A DNA stretch of 64,000 nt. Origin: Antarcticirhabdus aurantiaca. GTDB lineage: Bacteria; Pseudomonadota; Alphaproteobacteria; Rhizobiales; Rhizobiaceae. Shown in pieces: positions 44,154 to 53,585 of the stretch. The number at the start of each line of letters is the position of its first letter. The first letter of the stretch is position 1. Below the pieces are notes generated by a model that worked only from the letters and a program-made list of their open reading frames with translations, did not search any database and was not told the DNA's origin. The stretch lies in the NCBI RefSeq assembly GCF_009765365.1, contig NZ_VTOM01000002.1, forward strand, positions 62,001 to 126,000. The letters run 5' to 3'. A program made the position numbers and the translations under genes.

Positions 44154-44702
44154 GGCCCCCTGGGTGTGGGGTCCCGGGACAAGCTGTGACGAATCGAGCC
44201 TCAAGCGACCGGGCTCTCGTGCCCGGGGACGGACGGCGAACCAGAAGGCTTGAGGCCGCGCGAGGTCCCGAGCCGGTGGGCATGTGCATGATCATCGACG
44301 AAGAGCCGAGCGTACCGTCGAAGCTGTCCGCGGACGTCGTGACGAAGGCGTCTGCGTAGACGCGGCCTCGATCGTGCGGTGCGTCCGCTGAGGCCGGCCG
44401 CTGGTCCAGTGGTGGTCCGCCTTCGTCGGACGGCGTCCCGTCTCGTGCTGGCCGCGGACACGGTCGAGCATGGCGCCTTGATGGCAGTTCCGTTCCCGGC
44501 GATGCAGTCGGCAGGCATCGGGAATTCCGGCCCGCGCTCCCGCAGCCGGTTCATCGACTTCACGAGCCTGTTCGAGCCGGTCGCCACGACGACGGGCGGT
44601 CGCCATGCCGGAAAGCCATGACAGCGGGGCGGCGGCGGCATGCCCCCCGTCGTCGGCTTCGCGGCCTCGGGATCCGGGAACATCCGCCGGAGCCATCCGC
44701 GC
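44154..44702. other. Intergenic region between the importer and the defence-like operon
   Basis: In 549 bases no gene is supported. CCGGGC-TCTCGT-GCCCGG at 44209-44226 is a short perfect hairpin 55 bases after the ATPase stop codon and may be a weak terminator; no T-tract follows. The convergent helicase gene ends at 44703. Confidence 0.45.
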
Positions 44703-47693
44703 CTACGGTCCGGAGGCGAGCTCCGCTCCGTAGGCGGACAGATCGAGCGCGAGGCGGGCGAGTTCGGCGATGACCTTCGGATCCTTGGCGCCTAGCATCT
44801 CGACGAGTTCCTCCTGCCTCGGCTGACCAAGCGCGAGCCTGTACAAAGAGCGCTGTCGGCATAGCCGTGCGAAGCGTTGAACGTCACGGCTGCGTGGCAG
44901 CGCGAACAGGTGCCTTCCGATATGCGCGCCGGGAAGCGTCCACCATGGGCTGAGGCCGGAGTCGTCGCCGAACCGCCGCTCCGCCTCGATGGCGACCGAC
45001 TTCCAGGGCGAGCGTCCAGGCGGTCCGCCCCCTCCCGCTCGGAAAGTCAGTTCGGTGCCCAGTCGACGTCTCACGACCAGGCCACCGAAACGCTGGATGC
45101 GTCCTTCGCGCTGTTCGAGGTCGACGGGACTGGAGCACAGATCCCAGTGGCCTATCCGATCGCACCACGTATGGAAGTCGAGCCCTTCCTGTCCGACGGA
45201 GGTGGTTGCCAGCACGTGCGGCCAGAACGGCGTGTTGAACGCCGATCGGATGCCTTCGCTGCGATGTGGACGGTCTCCCGGAGTGAGCTTCCCGTCGGCA
45301 GGCTCGGCTTCGATTCCGCCAAACGGAACCGCTGCGTGGCACCGGACGCGCACGCCCTCCGTGGCATCGTGCAGACTGCGGAAGGTGAACCAGCCCACCT
45401 GCGCGTCGAACGCCTGGAGAAGGTCGTCGGCGAGCTCCTCTCCGGCCTTCTTCGCACTACGCGTCCAGAAGTGCTCGTCCATGACGGCCTCGAAGCACCC
45501 GTCGAGGACCGCACGCTGCAGCGTTTCGGTGGGCGTGCCGTCGCCGAGACGCGCCCAGAACACGGGATTGTCGAGGTAGGTCCGCAATCCGGACCAGCAC
45601 AGCCTGGTCAACGCGGGTAGCCCGTTGTCGAGTACGTCCGGATGGTGGCGCCGCAACGCGCGCCCGAGTGCGACAGCCGGTCCGGACACGGCCATCGCGA
45701 GCAGGTCCTCGAGCTCGCGGCGACTGATCCACGTGAGCGGTCGGGCACGCGCGTGCTCGGCGAGCAGCATCTCGAGCGCCTTGTCTCGGTCGCCGAGGGG
45801 CCTCCATGCCCTTTCGACGGCGGTCCTGTGACCGGCTGCCCTGTCGATCGCCGCGATGATCTCCCATCCCGGTCGGTGACGTCTGTCGTCGCCTCGAACT
45901 TCGCCGCCGACCGTGATCCCCAGACTCCCGAGCGCACGGACGAGCTGCCGGCGCACGACCGCCTGGACTTGGCGGCGTGTCCTCGCCGAAGCATCGAGGA
46001 CATCGGTCTCACCGATCAGGAAGGGCGACGGATGGAAAAGCGCGACGGTCGCAGCCCTCCCCCGCTTGGGCTGGAGCCGGCGCCCATTCCATGCCTTGCG
46101 GTAGCTCTCGGCGGATCGGCCCAGCAGACGTCGCTCGACCTCCAGGCTCGTCAACGACGCCAGCGCCGAGGGCGTCGCTCGGAAGCGGCTGAAGACAAGC
46201 AGCTTGCCTGCGGTCGCTCCCTTCCAGGGTCCGGCGGGCTGCCACCAGGACAGGGAGGGGGAGACCCACGGCAGCGCGAGCGAGTTCGGGTCGGCGATCT
46301 CGTGAAGGCGACGAAGCTTGGCGCTGCCCCATCCGGCTACGGGGGGCGAATAGAGGCGACCGGAGACGAGCTTCGGTATGGCGGCCCGCGAAGCGAAGCG
46401 CACGTTCCGGGAGATCCGGTAGCTTTGTCCGAGGGCTTGCGCCGGCAAGGGAACCGACAGCCAGTAAGCCATGGCGCTGGAGCGGAAGCGCTCGTCGACC
46501 CGCTCGGCGAAGTGGCGGTAGACATCCAGATCGACCCCTTCGAGGCTGGTTCCGCTGCCTTCGGCGAGGCGATCCTCCCCGTCGTCGCGTACGACCCGTT
46601 CGGTACGCGACATGTAAGGCCGCAGCAGTGCTTCGAGTTGGGCCTTGGTGGCGCTCGCCTCGGCCAGCTGCTTCGTGTGGTCGTCGCCTGGAGCCAGGCG
46701 CCCGAGGACCTGGAGTTGCTCGCCGAACCGTTCGAAGGCGCTGGCGGTCGCGACGCCGGCAGCTTCGCCGCCAAGGAAGGACACGACGTCGAAGAACTCC
46801 CGGTGCGGCTGCGCCTGAGGTCCGACTTCCCAGCGTTCCGCATAGGACCGGTACGGCGTCGCCGACAGCAGCAAGGCCGCGGGCCTGCCGGTCCGCGACG
46901 CGTTGCTTCCGAGAAGTCGCGCCGCGATGCGATCCTCCTGCGTCGGCGCCAGCAGCCGACGGTAGCGCTGGAATTCGTCGAGGATGACGAGATCGGGCGG
47001 GTTGGCCGCAAGGCTCGCCTCGGCAAGCGCACGGCGCAACCTGGCTATCAGCGCGTACGGCCTACACTTGGACGCGGCGACCGCCTCCCGGACGTCCATC
47101 GGAGCGAACTCCGCTTCGAGCGCCTTGCGGAACGCGTGCGGTAGCCGTCCGACGCCCTGACGCATGGCCGTATCGGCAGCCTTGAGCGCGTCGGGCCACC
47201 TCTTGGTCGCCGACAACTGAAAGAAGGTCGTGCCGAGGGACCTGTGGACCTTCGGCAGGCAGGAGGCGAGCAGCTTGGACAGAAAGGCGCGCTCGACCGC
47301 GCGTCCGGGACTGCTTCGCGAATCGGCGGCGGGGAAGGACGTCTCGGGCGAGAAGGCGTAGAGGTGAACCTTGCCCTGCGGAGACTTCGTGAACGGGATC
47401 AGTCCCAGACGATCGGCCTTGGAAAGGCAGGCCCTTCGCTCCTTCTCGGGAAGGAAGGCGAGCAGGTCCCTCTTGTTCTGGTCGCCGACCTTGCTTCCAC
47501 TCGTCACGTAGAAGACGACCAACGGCTTGCGGCGTCTGGCTGTCAAGGCGGCGACCACGTCGCGGGCGACCAGCGTCTTGCCCAAGCCGACTTCGTCCGC
47601 GATCAGGAAGCGGCGCGTGCCGTCTTCCCGCCTCAGCGCCGCGACGGCAGCCCGAACGGTGGCGGCCTGGAATTCCTTCGCGGTCGCGCTCAT
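44703..47693 (-). CDS. SNF2/DEAD-like helicase of a three-gene defence-like operon
   Basis: This 996-residue ATPase has motif I G-L-G-K-T (36-40), motif II I-L-D-E-F-Q (DEFQ 239-242) and motif III L-L-S-A-T-P (275-280). The second RecA domain holds V-G-Q-E-G-L-D-F-H (about 830) and E-Q-R-E-G-R-I-Q-R (about 860). The 540 residues between are an insertion with no motif I recognise. ATG 47693 overlaps the stop of the PLD gene (ATGA). The protein resembles helicases of restriction-like systems that translocate on DNA. It is the third gene of the operon. Confidence 0.88.
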   Translation of the reverse strand: MSATAKEFQAATVRAAVAALRREDGTRRFLIADEVGLGKTLVARDVVAALTARRRKPLVVFYVTSGSKVGDQNKRDLLAFLPEKERRACLSKADRLGLIPFTKSPQGKVHLYAFSPETSFPAADSRSSPGRAVERAFLSKLLASCLPKVHRSLGTTFFQLSATKRWPDALKAADTAMRQGVGRLPHAFRKALEAEFAPMDVREAVAASKCRPYALIARLRRALAEASLAANPPDLVILDEFQRYRRLLAPTQEDRIAARLLGSNASRTGRPAALLLSATPYRSYAERWEVGPQAQPHREFFDVVSFLGGEAAGVATASAFERFGEQLQVLGRLAPGDDHTKQLAEASATKAQLEALLRPYMSRTERVVRDDGEDRLAEGSGTSLEGVDLDVYRHFAERVDERFRSSAMAYWLSVPLPAQALGQSYRISRNVRFASRAAIPKLVSGRLYSPPVAGWGSAKLRRLHEIADPNSLALPWVSPSLSWWQPAGPWKGATAGKLLVFSRFRATPSALASLTSLEVERRLLGRSAESYRKAWNGRRLQPKRGRAATVALFHPSPFLIGETDVLDASARTRRQVQAVVRRQLVRALGSLGITVGGEVRGDDRRHRPGWEIIAAIDRAAGHRTAVERAWRPLGDRDKALEMLLAEHARARPLTWISRRELEDLLAMAVSGPAVALGRALRRHHPDVLDNGLPALTRLCWSGLRTYLDNPVFWARLGDGTPTETLQRAVLDGCFEAVMDEHFWTRSAKKAGEELADDLLQAFDAQVGWFTFRSLHDATEGVRVRCHAAVPFGGIEAEPADGKLTPGDRPHRSEGIRSAFNTPFWPHVLATTSVGQEGLDFHTWCDRIGHWDLCSSPVDLEQREGRIQRFGGLVVRRRLGTELTFRAGGGGPPGRSPWKSVAIEAERRFGDDSGLSPWWTLPGAHIGRHLFALPRSRDVQRFARLCRQRSLYRLALGQPRQEELVEMLGAKDPKVIAELARLALDLSAYGAELASGP

Positions 47694-49513
47694 GCTGGCA
47701 GGCGCTCGCGGGCAAGTCGCCAGATCGCCCGCAACTCGCGCAGCGCCGTGCGCTCCGCCGTGGTGAGCAGGCCTTCCTGCGCGATCAAGGCATCGCTGTA
47801 TCGTTCGAACTGCGCGTCCGCCCGTCGGAAGCGCGTCTTGTCCGTGCCCCAGGAACCGACGATGTCCTCGAGGGTCAACTGTTCGAGGTCGCCGCCGCGT
47901 TCGTCGGGACCGGCGCCTCCGACTTGCCGATCCCAGCGCTTCCCATCGTCCCGAACCGGGTCGCCGGAAAGCAGCTGCCGCATCCAGCTCTGGAACGCGC
48001 CGAAGCCCATCAGGCCGGCCAGCGCCACCGTATCGCGGTCGGCGTCCAGCGGCGGTGCGACCGGCGCCCTCTGCATCCAGCCGATGGCGGCCGCACCGGC
48101 CCGCAGCTCGAAGCGAAGCAGGTCGGTGTGGCGGCTCGTCGGAACGTCGCCGAGCATCAGGCGCGACGCGCCAGGAGGCCAAGCGAGCAGCTCCATGGAG
48201 GCGAGCCCGACAAGCAGGACCGTGCCGTCCGGCACATCCGGCGCCGGTGGGTCGATCTCGACGGCGAACGCCGGACCATCGCGGACGAGCCGCGGCGACC
48301 AGGCGCCGACGAGCCGACGGCGAAGAAGTTCGAGCTCGTCGTGCGGACCCGCTTTCGCCGGCGTCGCTCCCCTCAGCTCGTCCATCGTCACGCGCGAGGC
48401 CGAGCCGACCAGGTGCGCCAGCCCCTCGATGATCGCTGCACCGCCCTTCAACTCCGCGAGCAGTTCGGCATTGCGTCCGTCCCATGCACGCGAGGTCGCG
48501 TTGGCGCTGCCCATCAGTAGCGTGGCCGCAGCGCCGTGCTCGAAGCAAAAGAGCTTGGCGTGGAGCGAAGGCGCTGGCGGATCGGCGTCGTCGCCGACCG
48601 AACCGGCGGGGTTCGCAGCCGCCGCGTCGTCGCCGGCCTCGTCTGCGACCTCCAGCGGCGGGAGCGGCGCGTCCAGCACAAGCAGGCGCTCGAAGCGCAC
48701 GAGCGGCGAGGAATGCGCCTGCGCGACCGCGATCAAGGCCTGCCGGGTCGACACCAAGGTCCGCCTGGTGTCCCGATCTCCCCACGCGCCGGCCTGTCGC
48801 AGGAAGGTAGCGTCGAGGAATGGGGACACGACAGTCACCGCGTCGAGCCGCCTCCGCGAGGGTCCCGACGGCATCCGCTCGCCCGCGTCGGCGACATCGA
48901 CTCGAGCGAGTTCCATCCCGGTCGGGACGAGCCAGCGTACCGCCTCGAGCTCGTTCACGACCTTCGCGACGTCCAAGTCCGGAAGACCGGCACGGCTCGC
49001 GAGCAGTTCGGCGACCTTGCCGATGCCTTCGACGCGACGTCCCTCCTTGCGCCGTCCTTTGGTGGTCTCGACGAGCAGCCCCACGTCGAGGTCGGCCGAG
49101 CGCGTCAGGTTGCGGCTGCCGAGCCAAAGGCGCCAAGCCGTCTCGCGGCCTCTGACGTATCGGACAAGCGCCGCCTTCGGATGCCAGCTTCGGCGCGCCT
49201 CGTCGTAAGGCACCTCGACGACGAATTGGTCGAGGATGCCGGCGAGGGCGGGCAACCGCGACGGACGTGCGATCCTGCCGCGTTGGACAATGAAGCGCGC
49301 CTTGCCGCGAAGCGTCTCGACCGCCTCCGCGAAGTCGGCGACGGATCCGCTGCCGTTGCCGTCGTTCCGGCCGCAGAGAGCCAGCAGCGCCGCTCCGAGC
49401 GCCGGAAGCTCGAGGGAGTAGGTCGCGAACAGGGCGAGATCCACCTTCCATCCAGCCGCCGGCCGCAGCTCGTCGAGGTATGGCTGGCCTCTCCAGGGGC
49501 GCGACGCGCTCAT
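47690..49513 (-). CDS. PLD-superfamily (HKD) nuclease-like protein
   Basis: This is a 607-residue protein with two phospholipase-D-type half sites. The first is H111-P-K113 followed by W-L-G-S-R-N-L-T (to 137). The second is H318-A-K320 with G-S-A-N-A-T near 335-340. Both keep His, Lys and the G-S-x-N signature; the acidic residue after HxK is less clear. PLD-type nucleases of this shape serve as effectors in restriction-like defence. The start overlaps the stop of the first gene, and its stop overlaps the helicase start (both ATGA), so strict co-expression is expected. Confidence 0.85.
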   Translation of the reverse strand: MSASRPWRGQPYLDELRPAAGWKVDLALFATYSLELPALGAALLALCGRNDGNGSGSVADFAEAVETLRGKARFIVQRGRIARPSRLPALAGILDQFVVEVPYDEARRSWHPKAALVRYVRGRETAWRLWLGSRNLTRSADLDVGLLVETTKGRRKEGRRVEGIGKVAELLASRAGLPDLDVAKVVNELEAVRWLVPTGMELARVDVADAGERMPSGPSRRRLDAVTVVSPFLDATFLRQAGAWGDRDTRRTLVSTRQALIAVAQAHSSPLVRFERLLVLDAPLPPLEVADEAGDDAAAANPAGSVGDDADPPAPSLHAKLFCFEHGAAATLLMGSANATSRAWDGRNAELLAELKGGAAIIEGLAHLVGSASRVTMDELRGATPAKAGPHDELELLRRRLVGAWSPRLVRDGPAFAVEIDPPAPDVPDGTVLLVGLASMELLAWPPGASRLMLGDVPTSRHTDLLRFELRAGAAAIGWMQRAPVAPPLDADRDTVALAGLMGFGAFQSWMRQLLSGDPVRDDGKRWDRQVGGAGPDERGGDLEQLTLEDIVGSWGTDKTRFRRADAQFERYSDALIAQEGLLTTAERTALRELRAIWRLARERLPA

Positions 49514-50703
49514 GCCCCCTCGAGATCCTGCAGCATCAGCCTCACCTGCCCCCAACGGTAATGAAGCGGCTCGGCGGCAGGGTGCTCGTCGGCATTCCAC
49601 TCGATCCGACGATCGATGCCGCTCTGCTCCTCGGCGAGCCGCGCCCTTGCACCCTTGCGCTTGATCTCCGCTCGCCGATAGACGTCGAGAAGCTGCGATG
49701 CGCGATTGCCGCTTCCGCGCAACCAAGTCAGCGTATGGCGCAGCACCTCCTCCACGCGGCAGGGCAGGTCGGGCTGCAGGTCCGCGATCAGGAGGTCCGC
49801 GTCGAGCGTCACGGCTCGTTCCGCGTGCCTTGCCAGCACGTCGGACAGGGCATCGCGGTGACGGCGACCGACAGCGCGTCCGTCGCGTTCCTTTTGCCGC
49901 TCCACCAGCGCGGCGTACACGCCGCGGCCGATCGCAGCGAGCGAGGCCGCCCGGCCGGCTCGCTCGAGCGCGGCACGGTGACGGCCCGCGATGTCGAGAA
50001 CCGTTGGATCCCAGCACGCCTCGGCATCGGCGACATCGCTCCCGGCGAGGAGCGCGAGAAGGGAGCGCGCATCGGGATCGTGGGGACAGCGTGTCGCGCG
50101 GATCAGCTTGGCGAGATGTCGCCTTTCGCGCGGCAACAGATCGAAGCCCAACGGCTCTCCGGAATCCCAACCTTCGGGAGGCGAAGGGAGCTCGGCTACC
50201 GGCCAGACGCTGGTTGCGAGCGGTCTTCCGTCATCATCCCTTGGCCCCTTGCCTCGAGCTGCGGCGATGAGCGCGCCGATATCGGCCCGGCTCCATGTGC
50301 GGCCCGTCGGCTTCGGGTCGAGGAGGCCCCATTTCGCGAGCGCCGTCCAGTAGACGTAGGATGGCGGCTGATTGCTGGCATCGGGGAGCATCAGGCGACC
50401 GATCACGCCGTAGCTCTCGCCCTTCAACCGTTCGGCAAGCGCAGTCTCTTCGGCACGCAAGGCATCCAGGAACCTGACGCCGTCACTCTGCGCCTTCAGC
50501 CTTTCCAGGATCCAGGGTACGAACAGGACGTAGCGCAGCCGTGTATGAAGTACCGAAGTGCCAGGAAAGAAGCGATCCGCGTAGCGCTGGTGCACGAGGA
50601 GGAAGCCGACTTCGTCGCGCACGCCGGCCGTGTCGCCGAGCATGAGACGCTCGGCGTCGCGCAAGGCCGAACGCGAGAGAAACGCGAGTCCGAACGATGG
50701 CAA
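49510..50703 (-). CDS. DUF6361-like protein, first gene of the defence-like operon
   Basis: This is a 397-residue soluble protein. The start is TTG 50703, with AGGTGA about nine bases upstream; its first residues are P-S-F-G-L-A-F-L-S. The N-terminal part contains D-E-V-G-F-L-L-V-H-Q-R-Y-A-D-R-F-F-P-G-T-S and L-R-Y-V-L-F-V-P-W, the pattern I recall for DUF6361 proteins that travel with PLD nucleases and helicases. The role is unknown, perhaps target recognition. No catalytic motif is visible. Confidence 0.78.
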   Translation of the reverse strand: MPSFGLAFLSRSALRDAERLMLGDTAGVRDEVGFLLVHQRYADRFFPGTSVLHTRLRYVLFVPWILERLKAQSDGVRFLDALRAEETALAERLKGESYGVIGRLMLPDASNQPPSYVYWTALAKWGLLDPKPTGRTWSRADIGALIAAARGKGPRDDDGRPLATSVWPVAELPSPPEGWDSGEPLGFDLLPRERRHLAKLIRATRCPHDPDARSLLALLAGSDVADAEACWDPTVLDIAGRHRAALERAGRAASLAAIGRGVYAALVERQKERDGRAVGRRHRDALSDVLARHAERAVTLDADLLIADLQPDLPCRVEEVLRHTLTWLRGSGNRASQLLDVYRRAEIKRKGARARLAEEQSGIDRRIEWNADEHPAAEPLHYRWGQVRLMLQDLEGA

Positions 50704-51417
50704 CGGAGTTCACCTGCTTGTTTGTCCCTCGAGCAATACAGCGCGTGTTCACCCGCACTGCAATGACGACAGCTGCTTAGCCTCGAGACCGCCACCCCGT
50801 CATACGCCGGAAGGCGGGACTCATCGGCGTCATGCTTCGGAAGCCGCATGGTGCCACGTTCCTCCGGCCGAAACCGGTGAATCGGCTCGACATGCGTGCT
50901 TCGAGCGGAGCGCCGACATGATGAACGCCGGACAGAAACGGATCGCGGTTTCGTCTTCGGACCCCACGATCGATCAAGTCCTCAGGGGCGCCTTCCGGCG
51001 GCCTGCCATGCCATCCAGGGCACGATCCACGTCGGGACGGCGGTCAGCATGAGCCATGGCACCGATCACCGCTTGCGACGAGCCTCCAGGATCATGGGCT
51101 GGTGGATCATGAGGGTTGAGCACTTGCCGGAACGGCGGGTCAGGTTCGAAGCTTGTCGGGAAGTCGACCCTCCATGCTTCTGTTCGTGGCGGTTCTCGAA
51201 TCCTTTCTCATCCTGGGACACGGATCGTCCCCCCGTTCGGGTGAGTTGCGACATCGTATCGCTCGGCGTCCAGGGAACAGGCAGGGCTTTCTCCGAGCTG
51301 CCGCCGCGCCGTCGTTCAGTTCCTGACGGGGGCCTCGGCTCTGGAGAAGTGGCCGCGACCGCTCACGATCATCAGACACTCGGCACCGGCCGCCCCCCCT
51401 CCCGCCTCCATGCAGAC
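50704..51417. other. Intergenic region upstream of the defence-like operon
   Basis: 714 bases hold no supported gene. The defence operon promoter should lie near 50704-50800. The rest, up to the aldehyde dehydrogenase stop codon, looks like non-coding or decayed sequence. Confidence 0.5.
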
Positions 51418-52878
51418 TCAAAGGCCGGCGAGCGCGACGTATTTCAGCTCCAGGTAGTCCTCGATGCCGTGGTGCGATCCTTCGCGCCCCAGGCCGGACT
51501 GCTTGACGCCGCCGAAGGGCGCCGCCTCGTTGGCGAGCGCGGCGGTGTTGACGCCGACCATGCCCGCCTCCAGCGCCTCCGCCACCTTGAACACGCGCTT
51601 CATGTCGCGGGCGTAGAAGTAGGCCGCGAGGCCGAACTCGGAATCGTTCGCCATGGCGATCACCTCGTCCTCCGTGTCGAAGGCGATGATCGGGGCGAGC
51701 GGCGCGAAGGTCTCCTCGCGCGTCACCAGCATGCCTTGGCGGACGCCCGTCACCACCGTCGGCTCGAAGAAGGTGCCGCCGAGCTGCGAGCGCTTGCCGC
51801 CCGACACCACCGTCGCGCCCTTCCCGACGGCGTCGGCGAGGTGTGCCTCCATCTTGGCGACGGCCTGGCTGTTGATGAGCGGGCCCATGGTCACGCCCTC
51901 TTCCGTGCCGCGGCCGAGCTTCAGCTTGGCCGTGCGCTCCAGGAGCTTCTGCGTGAAGGCGTCGGCGACCCCGCGCTGGACGTAGATGCGGTTGGCGCAG
52001 ACGCAGGTCTGGCCGGAATTGCGGAACTTCGAGGCGAGCGCCCCGTCGGCCGCGGCGTCGAGGTCCGCGTCGTCGAAGACGATGAAGGGCGCGTTGCCGC
52101 CGAGCTCGAGGCTCAGCCGCTTGATCGTGTCGGCGCCCTCCCGCATCAGCCAGCGCCCCACCGCCGTCGAGCCGGTGAAGGTGATCTTGGCGACCGTCGG
52201 GTTCTTCGTCACCTCGGTCCCGAAGCCCTTCGCGTCGGTCGTGGTGACGACGGAGAAGGCGCCTTTCGGCACGCCCGCCCGCTCGGCGAGAACGGCCAGA
52301 GCCAAGGCGGAGAGCGGCGTCAGCTCGGAAGGCTTCAGCACCATGGTGCAGCCGGCGGCGAGCGCCGGGCCGACCTTGCGGGTGATCATGCCGTTCGGGA
52401 AGTTCCAGGGCGTGATCGCGGCGCAGACGCCGACCGGCTGCTTGACGACGAGGATGCGCTGCGCGGCGTTGGGGCCGGGGATGATCTCGCCGTCGAGGCG
52501 CTTGGCCTCTTCGGCGAACCATTCGAGATAGGCCGCATTCGACACGATCTCCGTGCGGGCCTCGGCGAGCGGCTTGCCCTGCTCGGCGGTGAGGATGAGG
52601 GCGAGGTCCTCGACGCTCTCCGTGACGAGATCGAACCAGCGCCTGAGCACCTTGGCGCGCGCCTTGGCGGGCTCCTTCGCCCAGGCCGCCTGCGCGGCAG
52701 CCGCCGCCTCGATGGCGCGGCGGGCATCGTCCGGCGTCAGGTCCGGCAGCGTCGCCAGCACCGCGCCGTCGGCGGGATCGCGCACCGCGAAACTCTCGCC
52801 GGATGAAGAGGCCGCGAGCCACTCACCAGCACAATAGGCTTGCTCCCTGAGCAACGGATTGCCGGCGATCGAACTCAT
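51418..52878 (-). CDS. Aldehyde dehydrogenase, succinate-semialdehyde dehydrogenase-like
   Basis: This is a 486-residue NAD(P)-dependent aldehyde dehydrogenase. The general base lies in L-E-L-G-G-N-A-P-F and the catalytic cysteine in N-S-G-Q-T-C-V-C-A-N-R. The family resembles GabD-type succinate- or glutarate-semialdehyde dehydrogenases (P-W-N-F-P-N-G-M-I-T-R-K). ATG 52878 has AGGAGG upstream; a longer frame lacks a ribosome site. It is divergent from the DUF1185 operon and shares the promoter region with the GntR-type operator, so it is probably induced together with it and oxidises an aldehyde made by that pathway. Confidence 0.92.
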   Translation of the reverse strand: MSSIAGNPLLREQAYCAGEWLAASSSGESFAVRDPADGAVLATLPDLTPDDARRAIEAAAAAQAAWAKEPAKARAKVLRRWFDLVTESVEDLALILTAEQGKPLAEARTEIVSNAAYLEWFAEEAKRLDGEIIPGPNAAQRILVVKQPVGVCAAITPWNFPNGMITRKVGPALAAGCTMVLKPSELTPLSALALAVLAERAGVPKGAFSVVTTTDAKGFGTEVTKNPTVAKITFTGSTAVGRWLMREGADTIKRLSLELGGNAPFIVFDDADLDAAADGALASKFRNSGQTCVCANRIYVQRGVADAFTQKLLERTAKLKLGRGTEEGVTMGPLINSQAVAKMEAHLADAVGKGATVVSGGKRSQLGGTFFEPTVVTGVRQGMLVTREETFAPLAPIIAFDTEDEVIAMANDSEFGLAAYFYARDMKRVFKVAEALEAGMVGVNTAALANEAAPFGGVKQSGLGREGSHHGIEDYLELKYVALAGL

Positions 52879-52924
52879 TCGGAACCTCCTGAACGCCACC
52901 AAGAGAAACTCTGGCGCTTGTCTG

Positions 52925-52950
52925 TTGACATTTCGTATGTTGGTATACCA
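52925..52950. promoter_or_regulatory. Promoter and GntR (FadR-type) operator for the divergent catabolic genes
   Basis: TGGTATACCA (52941-52950) is a perfect palindrome of the TGGTATACCA type bound by FCD-domain GntR regulators. TTGACA (52925-52930) upstream is a consensus -35 element for the plus strand. The gene for a matching GntR protein lies at 62903-63634. Confidence 0.65.
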
Positions 52951-52988
52951 TAAGATTGTCATTGCAAAGTCATCGGGGAAGGCGGCTC

Positions 52989-53585
52989 ATGGAAATCCGC
53001 AAGACGCTGTTGCAGGTCGAGACGACCTTGATCGAGGGCGGCAAGGCCGCCGCGACGCCGCTGAAGCTGTTCACCGCCATCGCGGTGGTGCGGAACCCCT
53101 GGGCCGGCCGCGGCTTCGTGGAAGATCTGAAGCCGGAGATCCACGCGGGCGCCCCGATCCTCGGCGAACTCCTGACGCGCATGATCCTCGACGCGGTCGG
53201 CTCGGGCGAGGCGGTGGAGGCCTACGGCAAGGCGGCCGTGGTCGGCCTCGACGGCGAGGTCGAGCACGCCTCGGCGCTGATCCACACGCTGCGCTTCGGC
53301 AACCATTACCGCCAGGCGGTGGGCGCCAAGTCCTACCTCGCCTTCTGCAACACCCGCGGACCCGCCAACGCCCCGGTGATGATCCCGCTGATGGACAAGA
53401 ACGACGAGGGCCGCCGGTCCCACTACCTGACGATCCAGACCGCGGTGTCCGACGCGCCTGCGGCGAACGAGATCCTCGTCGCGCTCGGCGCCTCCGTCGG
53501 CGGGCGCCCGCATCACCGGATCGGCGACCGCTACAAGGACCTCGAGGAGTTGGGCCACGATGCTGGCAACCCCGCAGCGGTCTAG
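52989..53585 (+). CDS. Amino acid synthesis-family protein (DUF1185)
   Basis: This is a 198-residue soluble protein. The conserved run A-V-V-R-N-P-W-A-G-R near residue 38, the central G-D-x-E-V-E-H-A-type segment, and the ending H-H-R-I-G-D-R are typical of DUF1185 proteins. These occur beside oxidases and hydrolases in catabolic loci, but their reaction is not established. ATG 52989 is the first start after the operator. It overlaps the following hydrolase gene by 26 bases, so translation is probably coupled. Confidence 0.85.
   Translation: MEIRKTLLQVETTLIEGGKAAATPLKLFTAIAVVRNPWAGRGFVEDLKPEIHAGAPILGELLTRMILDAVGSGEAVEAYGKAAVVGLDGEVEHASALIHTLRFGNHYRQAVGAKSYLAFCNTRGPANAPVMIPLMDKNDEGRRSHYLTIQTAVSDAPAANEILVALGASVGGRPHHRIGDRYKDLEELGHDAGNPAAV

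Noticed and set aside
47694-49451. An extension of the helicase frame by about 590 codons
   Set aside because: It runs opposite in frame to the PLD-type gene, is Arg-rich, and has no motif. The ATGA overlap at 47690-47693 marks the true start.
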